Assembly (NCBI GenBank): GCA_023423605.1 | Contig: JAFAFF010000153.1 | Coordinates: 1-11,465 of the forward strand | DNA length: 11,465 nt | Source of the DNA: Pseudomonadota bacterium | GTDB taxonomy: Bacteria; Pseudomonadota; Gammaproteobacteria; Xanthomonadales; Xanthomonadaceae | Reading direction: 5' to 3' | Part shown: positions 1 through 8,991 of the stretch, piece by piece | Layout of the letters: each line of letters starts with the position of its first letter | Position numbering within the stretch: position 1 is the first letter of the stretch | Translations under genes and position numbers: made by a program | Notes under the pieces: model-generated | What the model was told of the DNA's origin: nothing | Databases searched by the model: none | The model's input: only the letters and a program-made list of their open reading frames with translations

Positions 1-290
1 GCGCGGACCTTCTTTCAGTGAACGAGATCGTTCTTACGCCGGGAAGTCGCCAGACGCTGGATGAAAAACTGTCCGATGGCATCGGCGTGATCGGCGTGGT
101 GGCGCTGTTCCGTGCACCGGCCGAAAACCGCTGGCGCTTCGCCTTTGACGCCACGGACCCGCAACTGGGCGAAGCGGGAATCACGCTGGGCGTGCATGCC
201 TGCGCGCTTACCACGCCGCGGTCCAGCGCGCTCCTCACCCGGTTGGCGACGGATTCCTCCAGCCTCGCCTCGGTGCGATGCGCACAATGA
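1..290 (+). CDS. tssJ: TssJ, T6SS outer-membrane lipoprotein (3' part only)
   Basis: The frame is already open at base 3, reading A-D-L-L-S-V-N-E-I, so the gene enters from the left edge. A GTG at 18 lies in frame but is an internal valine. The visible C-terminal part carries TssJ hallmarks: a TPGSRQTLDEKL segment followed by the conserved strand IGVIGVVALFR and a W-R-F-A-F-D segment. TssJ is a lipoprotein on the inner face of the outer membrane that holds the periplasmic domain of TssM and anchors the TssJLM membrane complex. Its N-terminal lipobox is outside the window. Position just before tssK and tssL agrees with the common tssJ-tssK-tssL order. It stops with TGA at 288-290, followed by a 133-bp gap with no recognisable gene or clear promoter. 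Confidence 0.88.
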   Translation, partial: ADLLSVNEIVLTPGSRQTLDEKLSDGIGVIGVVALFRAPAENRWRFAFDATDPQLGEAGITLGVHACALTTPRSSALLTRLATDSSSLASVRCAQ

Positions 291-411
291 ACGCGGCAGG
301 GACCTGAGCGTGGTTTAGTATTTCCCCGGCAGCACGCTACGCCTGATCGGGCTGTCCAGGGCCGCTCCGCTCCAGGGCCATCGCGTCGCCGGTTTCACTT
401 CAAGCTTTTTC

Positions 412-416
412 AAGGA
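412..416 (+). promoter_or_regulatory. Ribosome binding site of tssK (decides a GTG start)
   Basis: AAGGA lies 7 nt upstream of GTG 424. The alternative in-frame ATG at 442 begins the classical MSKVLWGEGLF sequence but has only an AGG directly touching it, which is too close to act as a ribosome binding site. The GTG at 424 is therefore preferred, adding six residues before the family's usual N-terminus. Confidence 0.6.
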
Positions 417-423
417 CCGAACC

Positions 424-1776
424 GTGTCACATGTAAGCAGGATGTCCAAAGTATTGTGGGGCGAAGGCCTGTTCCTGCGTCCACAGCATTTCCAGCGACA
501 GGACGCCTACCACGAAGCACGGCTGCAGGATCTTTCCAGCGTGCTGCACCCGTACGGCTGGGGGTGCCGCCGGATCCGCTTCGATCCGCAGGCACTGGCC
601 GGGGGAACGCTGCGGCCACTGGATCTGTCGGTCGTGTTTGCCGACAGCGAATCCTACGATGCGCCCGCGCACGACACGCTGCCCGACGCACTGTCGCTGA
701 AAGATCTGCCGGCCGGCATGGGCGCCACTACCATCCACCTGGCGCTGCCGTTGCTGCGCGATGACGGTGACAACTGTGCTTCGGGCGACTCGACGCAGAG
801 CGCGCGCTATCGCCAGGCCGACCGCCCCACCAAGGATCTCTACACCGACGCAGCCGATGCCGATCTTGCCTATCTGGGCAAGCAGGTGCGCCTGCTCACC
901 GATGATCAACCGCGCGACGCCTATACCTCCATCGCAGTCGCCCGTGTCCGCCGTACCGCGTCAGGCGGCTTCGAGCTCGACGAAGCCTTCATCCCGCCGT
1001 GCCTGGCAATCGATGCGTCTGCGGCACTGGCCAACGATGTCCGCGGCATGCTCGATTCCCTGCAGGCGAAGGTCGATGCACTGTATGGCCTGCATCGCCA
1101 GACCTCGCAGAACATCATCGAGTTCCGCTCCGGGGACATCGCCTCCTTCTGGCTGCTGCACACCATCAACAGCTCTTTCGGTGCGCTTGCCCATCTGCTG
1201 CAGCACCCGCGCCTGCACCCGGAACGACTGCACCAGGAACTGCTGCGGATGGCCGGCGCATTGATGACCTTTTCCAGCGCCTACCAGCTGGGCGACCTGC
1301 CCGCGTACCGGCATGAGCAGCCGCAGCAAGGCTTCGAGCGCCTGTTCGCGATCGTCCGTGACCTGCTGGACACCGTCATTTCCACGCGCTACTTCCAGAT
1401 TCCATTGCACGAGGTCAAGCCGTCCTTCCACCTGGGCCGCATCGATTCGCAGCGCATCGACGAAGGCGCTACCTTCTACCTGTCGGTGTCGGCGGACCTG
1501 CCCGGCCAGGAGCTGGTGCAGACCGTACCGGTACGCTTCAAGGTCGGCGCTCCCGACGATGTGGACAAGTGCGTGCTTTCGGCGCTGCCCGGCGTGAAAC
1601 TGGCGCATGCCGCGCAGGTCCCGGCCGCGATTCCGGTGCGCCCCGGCAGTTACTACTTCCAGCTTGATACCCGCAGCGCGCTGTACGAGCGCATGTTGAA
1701 GGCCCAGTCGGTGACGATCTACGTACCGGCCGGCATTCGTGACCTGAAGATGGAACTCATCGCGGTGACATCATGA
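424..1776 (+). CDS. tssK: TssK, T6SS baseplate component
   Basis: This 450-residue protein has the usual length of TssK (formerly ImpJ/VasE). It opens with the diagnostic segment VLWGEGLFLRPQHFQ. It continues with the conserved middle helices around WLLHTINSSF and ends with the C-terminal domain around SYYFQLDTRSALYERM. TssK is a cytoplasmic trimer that joins the TssEFG baseplate to the TssL/TssM membrane complex; its fold resembles phage receptor-binding proteins. The start is taken as GTG 424 because of the well-spaced AAGGA; ATG 442 is the alternative. The stop overlaps the tssL start by 4 bp (ATGA), so the two are almost certainly translated from one message. No frameshift or missing segment is visible. 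Confidence 0.95.
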   Translation: MSHVSRMSKVLWGEGLFLRPQHFQRQDAYHEARLQDLSSVLHPYGWGCRRIRFDPQALAGGTLRPLDLSVVFADSESYDAPAHDTLPDALSLKDLPAGMGATTIHLALPLLRDDGDNCASGDSTQSARYRQADRPTKDLYTDAADADLAYLGKQVRLLTDDQPRDAYTSIAVARVRRTASGGFELDEAFIPPCLAIDASAALANDVRGMLDSLQAKVDALYGLHRQTSQNIIEFRSGDIASFWLLHTINSSFGALAHLLQHPRLHPERLHQELLRMAGALMTFSSAYQLGDLPAYRHEQPQQGFERLFAIVRDLLDTVISTRYFQIPLHEVKPSFHLGRIDSQRIDEGATFYLSVSADLPGQELVQTVPVRFKVGAPDDVDKCVLSALPGVKLAHAAQVPAAIPVRPGSYYFQLDTRSALYERMLKAQSVTIYVPAGIRDLKMELIAVTS

Positions 1777-2576
1777 TCAACCCACCTCTTCCCCCTACCC
1801 CGGGCCCGATGCCCTCGTTGATGTCCGGCAGCGCCGCCGGTGCGGCGCCGCTGTCTGGTGCCGCGGCATCTGCGCCGCAGAGCCTGCAGGACCTGATGGC
1901 CGATGCGTTCTATCTGCTGCTGCTGATAAAGCGCGGACGCTTGCCGGCCGACGCCGAATCCTTCGTGTCTACGGTGCAGAAGTACCTCGACAACGTGGAG
2001 CGCGGTGCAGTGAAGCTGGGCATCGCCGCAGAGGACATCTACGCGGCCAAGTACGCGTTCTGCGCTGCGGTCGACGAAGCCATCCTGTCCCAGCCTTCGC
2101 ACCTGCACGAAACCTGGGAACGCAATCCGCTGCAGCTGCGGCTGTTCGGCGAGCATCTTGCAGGCGAACATTTCTTCGACCGGCTGGAAGAGCTGCGCCG
2201 TCAGGGGGCACCGCGACTGCCTTCGCTGGAGGTGTACCACTACTGCCTGCTGCTGGGCTTTGAAGGCAAATACCGCCTGGAAGGCCCGGAAAAGCTCGGC
2301 TACCTGACCGCACGCCTGGGCGATGAGATCATCTACCTGAAGGGCAGTCGCCACGGTTTCGCGCCGCACGCACTGCCACCGGACAACGTGCGCCACAGCC
2401 TGCGCCGCGTGGTGCCGCTGTGGTTGCCCGCGGTGATGGTGGCGGGCTTCGGCGTGGTCGGTTTCTTCGGGCTGCGGATGTACCTGGGCCATCAGACCGA
2501 ACAGCAGATGGCGGCCTACAACGAGGTGGTGCAGATGCCGCAGCGGACCGCACACATCACGATCACCCTGCCATGA
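1773..2576 (+). CDS. tssL: TssL (DotU/IcmH-type), inner-membrane T6SS component
   Basis: This 267-residue protein starts at the ATGA overlap with tssK. After a proline-rich, low-complexity N-terminus of about 40 residues comes the cytoplasmic helical DotU domain, with the family signatures AVDEAIL, GEHFFDRLEEL and LLLGFEGKYR. A single hydrophobic segment at about residues 213-238 is the C-terminal membrane anchor expected for TssL. Only about 30 residues follow it, so this is the short form without a fused OmpA-like peptidoglycan-binding domain; wall anchoring must come from another protein. TssL pairs with TssM in the inner membrane and contacts TssK. tssM does not follow as it does in many clusters; vgrG comes next. 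Confidence 0.94.
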   Translation: MINPPLPPTPGPMPSLMSGSAAGAAPLSGAAASAPQSLQDLMADAFYLLLLIKRGRLPADAESFVSTVQKYLDNVERGAVKLGIAAEDIYAAKYAFCAAVDEAILSQPSHLHETWERNPLQLRLFGEHLAGEHFFDRLEELRRQGAPRLPSLEVYHYCLLLGFEGKYRLEGPEKLGYLTARLGDEIIYLKGSRHGFAPHALPPDNVRHSLRRVVPLWLPAVMVAGFGVVGFFGLRMYLGHQTEQQMAAYNEVVQMPQRTAHITITLP

Positions 2577-2586
2577 GGGTTTCGAT

Positions 2587-5103
2587 ATGGATATCGCCAA
2601 GGTTCAACTGGCGTCCCTTGGGGCGCCGGGCCAGCACGACCGCCTGATCCAGCTGCAGGCCCCCATCGAGGGACTTGTGGTTGAACAACTGCAGGGCAGC
2701 GAAGCGGTCTGCGCGCCGTTCCGCTTCGATGTGGACTGCCTGGCGACACGCAGCGACATCGACCTTGCGGCACTGCTGGAACAGCCGTTGACGGTGCGCC
2801 TGCGCTGCGACGACGGCAGCCAACGCACGTGGAACGGCATCTGCACCGAAGCGGCGTTCCTGGGCGGTGACGGTGGCCTGACCCGTGTGCGGTTGTCCCT
2901 GGCGCCCTGGACCGCCCTGCTGGATCTTGGCCGCAACGCGGTGATCTTCCAGGACCTGGACGTCCGCGCGATCTGCGAGCGCGTCTTCGCGCGCTACCCG
3001 CAGGCACGTTTCCGGTTCGACATCCAGCAGGCGCTGCCCGCCAGGAGCATCACCACCCAGTACCGTGAGAGCGACTGGGACTTTGTCTGCCGCCTGTGGG
3101 CCGAGGCAGGGCTGGCCTTCCGCTTCGAGCAGGTAGATGGCGATGATGGCGCGGTGCATACGCTGGTGGTCTTCGACCCGCAGGCGGAGCTGCACGATGC
3201 AGGCACGCTGCGCTTCCACCGCAGTGATATCGCCGAAGCCACCGATGCCATCACTGCGTTCGGGGCGCAGCGGCGGGTCACGCCGGGCAGCGTGAGCGTA
3301 AGCAGTTGGCACAGCGAAGCGCTGACGGCGCGCGCGGGCCGATCCCAGGCCGATGCCGGCCAGCTGCCCGAGCTGGAAGTCCATGTGCAGCCACGCGCCG
3401 GTCGTTTCGATGACACCACCGCGGCAGACGCGGAGGCGCAGTACCGGCTCGACAGTCTGCGGGTCCCCGCGACACTGCATGCCGGGGCCGGCAGCGTACG
3501 CTCGCTCGCGCACGGCACCGTGTTCGCCCTTGCCCAGCATGACCAGCAGGGCGGGCAACGCTTCATCGTGCTGTCCATTGAACACCACGCCCGCAACAAT
3601 CTGGAAAGCGGCATCGAAGCGCTCCAGGAACAGCCTGAAATGGACAGCGGTGGCTACCGCAACCGTTTCGTGGCGGTGCCGGAAGGCGTCGCACTGCGCT
3701 CCCGGCCGCACGACCGCCCTGCCCTGCACGGTCCACTCACCGCGCGCGTGGTGGGGCAGTCCGATGCGGCGGTAACCCCGAACCGCGATCACCAGGTACG
3801 TATCCAGTTCGCGTGGCAACGCGGCAGCGCGCCCAATGCCGGCGGCCTGGAGGATGCTGATGGCCACGCGCCGGGCGATGCCGGCTCTGGCACGTGGGTG
3901 CCGGTGGCCGAATGGCTGGCCGGCCCCAACTGGGGCACGCATTTCCTGCCACGCGTGGGCGCTGAAGTGCTCGTCGAGTTCCTGCACGGTGATGTCGACC
4001 AGCCACGCATCACCGGACAGCTGTACAACGGCGAGGTCGCCCCGCCCTATGGCGGTGGGCTGCAGGGTGAAGCCGATCACCCTGGAACCCTGAGCGGCCT
4101 GCTCAGCACCACGCATGATGGCAGCGGCAGCCAGCAATGGTTGCTCGATGACACCCCCGGGCAGTTGCGCACGCGCCTGCACACCACGCTGGCCGATTCC
4201 TCGCTGCAGCTGGGCTATCTGCTGGACAGCGGCGCCGCCAACCGTGGCGCCCTGCGCGGCCAGGGCTTCGAACTGGCAACCGCCGGCTGGGGCAATGTGC
4301 ACGCCACGCAGGGGCTGCTGCTGTCGACCACCGCACGCGCTTCGGCCACGTCCACACAGCTGGATGCAAGCGAGGCGGTCAGCCAGATAAAGGGCGCGCA
4401 ACGCACCGCCGAAGCGCTGCATGACGCATTGCAGTCCCAGCAGGTGCCGGTATTCGAAGCACACTCATCCATCGAGGCATTGCACCGGAGCCTGGATCCG
4501 GAGGCCGACGGTCGTTACCACGGCAGTATCGGTGGGCAGAGCACGATGAAACCCGGCAGCGACGGACGCAGCGCCGGGGAGCGGCCCGTGGAGCGGTTCG
4601 CCGAACCCCGCGTACTGGCCGAATCACCCGATCACATCGCCCTGGCCACGCCGAACAGCGCCGTCAACCATGCTGGCGGCAACCTGCAGCTGACCGTGCA
4701 GGATGATCTGCATGGCGCCGCAGGAAAGACGCTGACGGCGGTGGCTGGCGAACACGCTGCGTTGTTCGCGCAGACCGGACCGCTGAAGGTGATCGCCGCC
4801 AATGGCGTGGTGAGCCTGCAGGCGCACGCCGGCGAACTGGAAATGCTGGCCGACCAGGCCGTGACGGTCACTGCCACCGACACCCGCATCGATGTGCTGG
4901 CACAGCAGAAGATCGTGCTGCAGGCGGGGCAGAGCCAGGTCACCCTGGAGGGCGGCGATATCACGTTTGCGTGCCCGGGAAGTTTCACGGTGAAGGCTGC
5001 GGAGCATCCCTTCCTGGGCGGCGCCGCATCGGATCACCGCCTGGCACTTCCCAATGGCCTGGTGAACGTGCTGCCACAACGATTCCTGGATTTTTCGGAC
5101 TGA
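2587..5103 (+). CDS. vgrG: VgrG (TssI) spike protein with DUF2345 extension
   Basis: This 838-residue T6SS spike is carried on the tip of the Hcp tube. The gp27-like part covers about residues 18-350, including the conserved YRESDWDFVCRLWAEAGL stretch at about 159. The gp5-like OB-fold lies at about 380-481 and ends in the family signature PRITGQLYNGE. A T6SS_Vgr-type segment covers about 498-610. A DUF2345-type repetitive beta region covers about 680-815, ending in DITFACPGSFTVKAA. No catalytic domain follows, so this is a structural or cargo-carrying VgrG rather than an evolved one. GAGGG overlapping the tssL stop lies 7 nt before ATG 2587, supporting this start and cotranscription with tssL. 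The following genes form its effector/immunity island. No PAAR protein or DUF4123/DUF1795/DUF2169-type adaptor is seen in the window. Confidence 0.95.
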   Translation: MDIAKVQLASLGAPGQHDRLIQLQAPIEGLVVEQLQGSEAVCAPFRFDVDCLATRSDIDLAALLEQPLTVRLRCDDGSQRTWNGICTEAAFLGGDGGLTRVRLSLAPWTALLDLGRNAVIFQDLDVRAICERVFARYPQARFRFDIQQALPARSITTQYRESDWDFVCRLWAEAGLAFRFEQVDGDDGAVHTLVVFDPQAELHDAGTLRFHRSDIAEATDAITAFGAQRRVTPGSVSVSSWHSEALTARAGRSQADAGQLPELEVHVQPRAGRFDDTTAADAEAQYRLDSLRVPATLHAGAGSVRSLAHGTVFALAQHDQQGGQRFIVLSIEHHARNNLESGIEALQEQPEMDSGGYRNRFVAVPEGVALRSRPHDRPALHGPLTARVVGQSDAAVTPNRDHQVRIQFAWQRGSAPNAGGLEDADGHAPGDAGSGTWVPVAEWLAGPNWGTHFLPRVGAEVLVEFLHGDVDQPRITGQLYNGEVAPPYGGGLQGEADHPGTLSGLLSTTHDGSGSQQWLLDDTPGQLRTRLHTTLADSSLQLGYLLDSGAANRGALRGQGFELATAGWGNVHATQGLLLSTTARASATSTQLDASEAVSQIKGAQRTAEALHDALQSQQVPVFEAHSSIEALHRSLDPEADGRYHGSIGGQSTMKPGSDGRSAGERPVERFAEPRVLAESPDHIALATPNSAVNHAGGNLQLTVQDDLHGAAGKTLTAVAGEHAALFAQTGPLKVIAANGVVSLQAHAGELEMLADQAVTVTATDTRIDVLAQQKIVLQAGQSQVTLEGGDITFACPGSFTVKAAEHPFLGGAASDHRLALPNGLVNVLPQRFLDFSD

Positions 5104-5135
5104 GCTTCATTCTCGGCACACAGGCGGGACAGCAT

Positions 5136-5600
5136 ATGCAGCCACGCAACCATCGGATTTTCTTCATGCTGCTGTTGGCAATGGCCGGCAGCGCAACCGC
5201 AGCCACCGCCGCCCGCGGCTTCGCGGAAGCGACGGCCGGCTTCGACAGGTGCCGGCTTGGCGCGCTCTATGTCGACGAGAACAGCCAGTCACCGCAGAGC
5301 CCCTATCTGAAACAACTGGAACCCAAGCGCTGCGACCGCGACGACGTGCTGGCGATCTACTGCGTGAACGAGAAATACCACGGTCTGACGGTCACCCGTC
5401 TTGCCGTGCCGAAGACCACGCTCCCGGTCTTCGCCCTCTATTTCGATGCACCGCTGGAAGAGGCACGCCGCGCCCTGAAACGCAGCCTGGGCAGTGAGTT
5501 CAAGGCCTCACCGGCATCCGCGCAGGGCGCGCGGCCCGAGCTGATGGCGGACCCTGACGCCCCGCATCAATCCGTGCTGATCTGCACCAAACCGTTCTAA
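5136..5600 (+). CDS. Exported four-cysteine protein, candidate immunity protein 1
   Basis: This is a 154-residue protein of a family I do not recognise. The N-terminus is a Sec signal peptide: basic start with R4, H6 and R7, hydrophobic core FFMLLLAMAG, and an Ala-rich end with likely cleavage after the A-T-A at residue 22. The mature part has four cysteines (C39, C66, C76, C150), consistent with two disulfides in the periplasm. The frame continues upstream into vgrG, but ATG 5136 is chosen because it gives the signal peptide and follows a GGGA by 6 nt. It lies 32 bp after vgrG and 13 bp before the wall-degrading effector. By inference it protects the producing cell's periplasm from that effector. 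It could instead be a periplasmic accessory protein; no immunity family motif was recognised. Confidence 0.75.
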   Translation: MQPRNHRIFFMLLLAMAGSATAATAARGFAEATAGFDRCRLGALYVDENSQSPQSPYLKQLEPKRCDRDDVLAIYCVNEKYHGLTVTRLAVPKTTLPVFALYFDAPLEEARRALKRSLGSEFKASPASAQGARPELMADPDAPHQSVLICTKPF

Positions 5601-5613
5601 GGAGAGAACCCGC

Positions 5614-8600
5614 ATGCCCCCCTACCATCCTGGACCGGGATATCGCCGCGGCAACCGTCAGTTCGGCTTCCAGATCCATCCGATCACCAAGAAAGCGACC
5701 GGGCACAAGGGCGATGACTGGCCCGCGCCGGCAGGCACGCCGATCCGCGCAGCGTACGGGGGCACCGTCAAGGAAGTCCGCCACCAGTACAACGCCACCT
5801 CGGGAACGGGCTGGGGCTGGTATGTGCTGCTTGAACACTCCATCGGTGGCAAGGTGGTGCTTACCCGCTATGCACACATGCAGGAGCGCTCGCCCCTGGC
5901 CGTGGGCAGCGATGTCAGCAAGGACCAGCCCATCGGCAAATGTGGAAGCACGGGCGGAAGCACCGGCCCGCACCTGCATTTCGAGGTCATAGTGGAGGGA
6001 ACGCATGTTGCCCCGTCCACCTTTGATTTTCCGGACGCAGAGGAGCCCGCAGCGACGGGAGACTGGGCCTACCCGTTCGAGGTGATGGTCCAGAAGGACG
6101 AGGAACCGGCGACCACCCAGGACGAAAGCGAGCAGAGCGCACCCGCCGCGCGCGTCGCACCGGTGCAGTCCCTGCCTTCGCAGTCGGCACAGTACCAGCA
6201 GGCGCTGGCGAACGCGGAAAGCGGTGCCTATCCGGTTGGCGCCAATGGCATCTGGCATGGCGGCATCCACTTCGACCAGGGCACGGGCGGCACGCTGCAG
6301 CAGGACGCCGGCGTGCGCTGCATCGCAAACGGTGAGGTCATTGCATACCGCGTCAATGGCAACTATCCGTCAAGTCAATACAGCACCGGGGAGGCAGAGT
6401 ATTCCAGCGGTTTTGCGTTGTTGCGCCATACGCTGACACTGCCACCGGCACCGAAGCCGGAAGGGTCTGCGGACACTGATCCGCAGACCGCCAACGGCAC
6501 CCCGACCGAGCCCTCCAGTGCGCCCGACGCTGGGCAGGACACGAAGCAGGAAGAAACGCTGACGTTCTACAGCCTTTACATGCATCTGGCGCACCTGGAT
6601 GCCCACGAGGGCGAGGACCGCAGGAAGCCCGCGTACTGGGACACGCCGGACAACCGCTTCCGGGTGGGGCGTCGCGCGGTTGACCCCAATCCGTTCGATA
6701 CCACTGCTGCGCAGAAAGGCATCCGCATCCGTCAGGGAAAGGGCAGCTCGACACCCTGTATCGGCTGGCTGCCCCCCGCCGCCGTGGTTACCGTCGAAGA
6801 GGGGCGTGGCGCATGGAGGAAGATCCTCAGCATCGATGAAGGCACCCTGGCTGCGGCGCCGGACCAGGCCGCCACCAGCGAAGCGCCCCATGGCTGGGTC
6901 TATACCAGTGAACTGGACAAGGTGATCGTCGGTGCCCCTGCCTCGCTCGACGCGGTGGTCATACCCGAGACACCGGTGCGCATGAAGGCAGGCGACTTCA
7001 TCGGCTACCCCGGGCAGTATCGCCGACGCCGCGATGCCGGCCCGTTCTGTGCCGTGCGACCCCTGGTCCATCTGGAAGTGTTCACCACCGGGCCGCTGGA
7101 AGCCTTCATCGAAAAGAGCCGCGCCCGCGCAGCGGAACTGCCCGATACCAGCCGCAACATCCTGCTTGTCCAGGAAGGCGCCAAACTGGCACAGCCGTTA
7201 CCCGCGGACCAGACAATCGCGGCAACCGAAAGCGCCATCGCGGAAAAGCCGGTGGCCGGGGCGAAATGGGTGCAGGTGCGCAAGGGCGCGGTGCAGACGC
7301 TTCCACGGTCTGCGCTGGGTCGTTACAGCGGCGACAGCACCCGCATCTACGGTGGCCAGCATCACCTGTTACGCATCCTGGATGCCGCCGGCAACGGCAT
7401 CAGCCTGGCCGAATACAACGCCCTGGATGCGGCCGCGAAAGCGGGCTACACGGATCGTGAGGTGATGGCACCGGCAGGTGAACCGATCTGGGTGGAAGCC
7501 AGTCGGCTGCGGGACGACCGTGTCAGTGGGCAGGAGACGCCGGCGTGGAGCCGGTTCCCGCTGCAGGCCGGCAACGGCGATGGCCCTGTCGCCCGCTTCC
7601 CGCGGGCCGTTCCGCTGAGCGATCTGGACCCGCCGGTGACCGAAGCCGACGGCACCCGGTGGTGGCAGGTGGAAGTGGCCGGCGAAGACGGTAATGACAG
7701 CCTTGGCTGGGCGCGCGAGAAGGAACACGACAAGGTACGCCTGTGTACACCGTGGGACTGGCCGGCCTTCGACATCACCCGCGAAAACACATCAACCGAT
7801 GCCCAGCATGCCCACAGCCTGGAGTCTAACGACGAAACCCAGGCGGGCGAGAACTTCAAGGCCACCGCCGATGCCGTGGATGGCAGCCCGCTGTTCCAGC
7901 GTCTACGCCGGGCCATGGATCTGGACGGAAAGGACGGAATCAGTCGCGAGGAGTTGCGGCAGGCATTGCGACGCCCTGCCCTGGCACAGGCCATTTCCCA
8001 TCTGATCGTTCATTGCGAGAGCGAATGGGGAGGCGACATGGCCAAATGGTCGGCGCTTGATCCGCATATGCAGGGAGAGCTGGCCGCCGACTGGACCGTG
8101 GAGAAGCAGCGTATCGAAGCGATGAGCTGGTGGAAGGACGTCGCCGGCAAGCATGATTTTCCAGGCGACGCCCACGCCTTCCACCTGCACCCCATCGCAC
8201 TGATCAACAATTTCCGCGGCCAGCAGGCCGCAGCGCAGGTGGGCGATCTGATCTGCAAGTCCTGCGGCGCGAACATCACGCTCACGGAGAAGTTCCTCAA
8301 CCAGATCTGCGGCGCATCCGTCAAAGCCGAATTCAAGACCGCGCTGATCGCCGCCTCCGGCGGCATGTTCGCAAAGTACGGCGTGGACACCTGCAACCAG
8401 GTCAAACACCTGCTTGCCCAGGCGAAGAAGGAGACGGGCGGTTTCGTCGCTTTCAGGGAATCCTTGATCTACTCGCGCCGGAGCTACACCGCGCAATCGC
8501 TGTATAGGATGGCCCCCACCGCCATCAACGCAGGGTTCCAGCGCAAGGGCATGACCTTCCGGACAGAACAGGAAAAACTGCAGTGGATCGACAACAACCT

Positions 8601-8991
8601 CATTGCCAATGACCCCGGCTACGGTGAGCACTGCTTTGGCAACGCGGCCCAGCCGGGCAAGGATTTCCGTGGACGTGGCTTCATCCACCTGACGCACTAT
8701 TCCACCTACAAGAAGTGCGCTGATGCGACGGGATTGGCCATCGACTCGAACCCTGAACTGCTGGAGAGTGACTATCCCGCCGCGATTGAATCCGCGCTCT
8801 GGTTCTGGAAGGATCTGAATATCGCTGACATTGCCAACAGCAAGGATCTGTCCGGCGACCCGGCCGTGACTGCCGTCACCCGCCCCATCAACACCGGGCT
8901 GAAGGGGCTGGACGACCGGCAACGTTACAAGCGGGAAATCTCGCCGATATTCAACTCCGAGTTCAGCAGCAGGTGCACCGCCAATGATTAG
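5614..8991 (+). CDS. T6SS cell-wall effector: M23 endopeptidase plus GH19 glycosidase
   Basis: This 1125-residue protein has no signal peptide, as expected for T6SS cargo. The N-terminal M23/LytM domain (about 15-130) keeps every key residue: H31 and D35 (HKGDD), H88 (YAHM), H120 and H122 (HLHFEV). A second M23-like module (about 205-490) has H215, H219, H324 and H485, but the first His of its H-x-H is L483; an SH3-like insert lies at about 369-436. Further SH3-like sequence lies at about 657-705. An EF-hand-like loop (769-780) has K773 and D774 where a calcium loop usually has an acidic residue and Gly. A CESEW/HLHPI linker (about 800-865) and a CxxC (C881, C884) follow. The C-terminal GH19-like domain (about 888-1115) has likely catalytic E940 (KKETGGF), possibly E949, then DFRGRGFIHLT. 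AAGGAG 5599-5604 precedes the start. The family predicts cutting of both wall peptides and glycan; exact bonds are unknown. Confidence 0.9.
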   Translation: MPPYHPGPGYRRGNRQFGFQIHPITKKATGHKGDDWPAPAGTPIRAAYGGTVKEVRHQYNATSGTGWGWYVLLEHSIGGKVVLTRYAHMQERSPLAVGSDVSKDQPIGKCGSTGGSTGPHLHFEVIVEGTHVAPSTFDFPDAEEPAATGDWAYPFEVMVQKDEEPATTQDESEQSAPAARVAPVQSLPSQSAQYQQALANAESGAYPVGANGIWHGGIHFDQGTGGTLQQDAGVRCIANGEVIAYRVNGNYPSSQYSTGEAEYSSGFALLRHTLTLPPAPKPEGSADTDPQTANGTPTEPSSAPDAGQDTKQEETLTFYSLYMHLAHLDAHEGEDRRKPAYWDTPDNRFRVGRRAVDPNPFDTTAAQKGIRIRQGKGSSTPCIGWLPPAAVVTVEEGRGAWRKILSIDEGTLAAAPDQAATSEAPHGWVYTSELDKVIVGAPASLDAVVIPETPVRMKAGDFIGYPGQYRRRRDAGPFCAVRPLVHLEVFTTGPLEAFIEKSRARAAELPDTSRNILLVQEGAKLAQPLPADQTIAATESAIAEKPVAGAKWVQVRKGAVQTLPRSALGRYSGDSTRIYGGQHHLLRILDAAGNGISLAEYNALDAAAKAGYTDREVMAPAGEPIWVEASRLRDDRVSGQETPAWSRFPLQAGNGDGPVARFPRAVPLSDLDPPVTEADGTRWWQVEVAGEDGNDSLGWAREKEHDKVRLCTPWDWPAFDITRENTSTDAQHAHSLESNDETQAGENFKATADAVDGSPLFQRLRRAMDLDGKDGISREELRQALRRPALAQAISHLIVHCESEWGGDMAKWSALDPHMQGELAADWTVEKQRIEAMSWWKDVAGKHDFPGDAHAFHLHPIALINNFRGQQAAAQVGDLICKSCGANITLTEKFLNQICGASVKAEFKTALIAASGGMFAKYGVDTCNQVKHLLAQAKKETGGFVAFRESLIYSRRSYTAQSLYRMAPTAINAGFQRKGMTFRTEQEKLQWIDNNLIANDPGYGEHCFGNAAQPGKDFRGRGFIHLTHYSTYKKCADATGLAIDSNPELLESDYPAAIESALWFWKDLNIADIANSKDLSGDPAVTAVTRPINTGLKGLDDRQRYKREISPIFNSEFSSRCTAND

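Noticed and set aside
18..290. A separate GTG-started small gene at the left edge
   Set aside because: The frame is open to the window edge and the sequence matches the C-terminal part of TssJ, so the GTG is an internal valine codon.
355..379. Direct repeat TCCAGGGCC (355-363 and 371-379) in the gap between tssJ and tssK, considered as an operator
   Set aside because: Nine bases in GC-rich DNA can repeat by chance, and no promoter elements are visible nearby.
2563..4464. Long open frame on the - strand within vgrG (633 codons)
   Set aside because: It lies opposite a clear VgrG gene and has no family signature; such frames arise from high GC content and codon bias.
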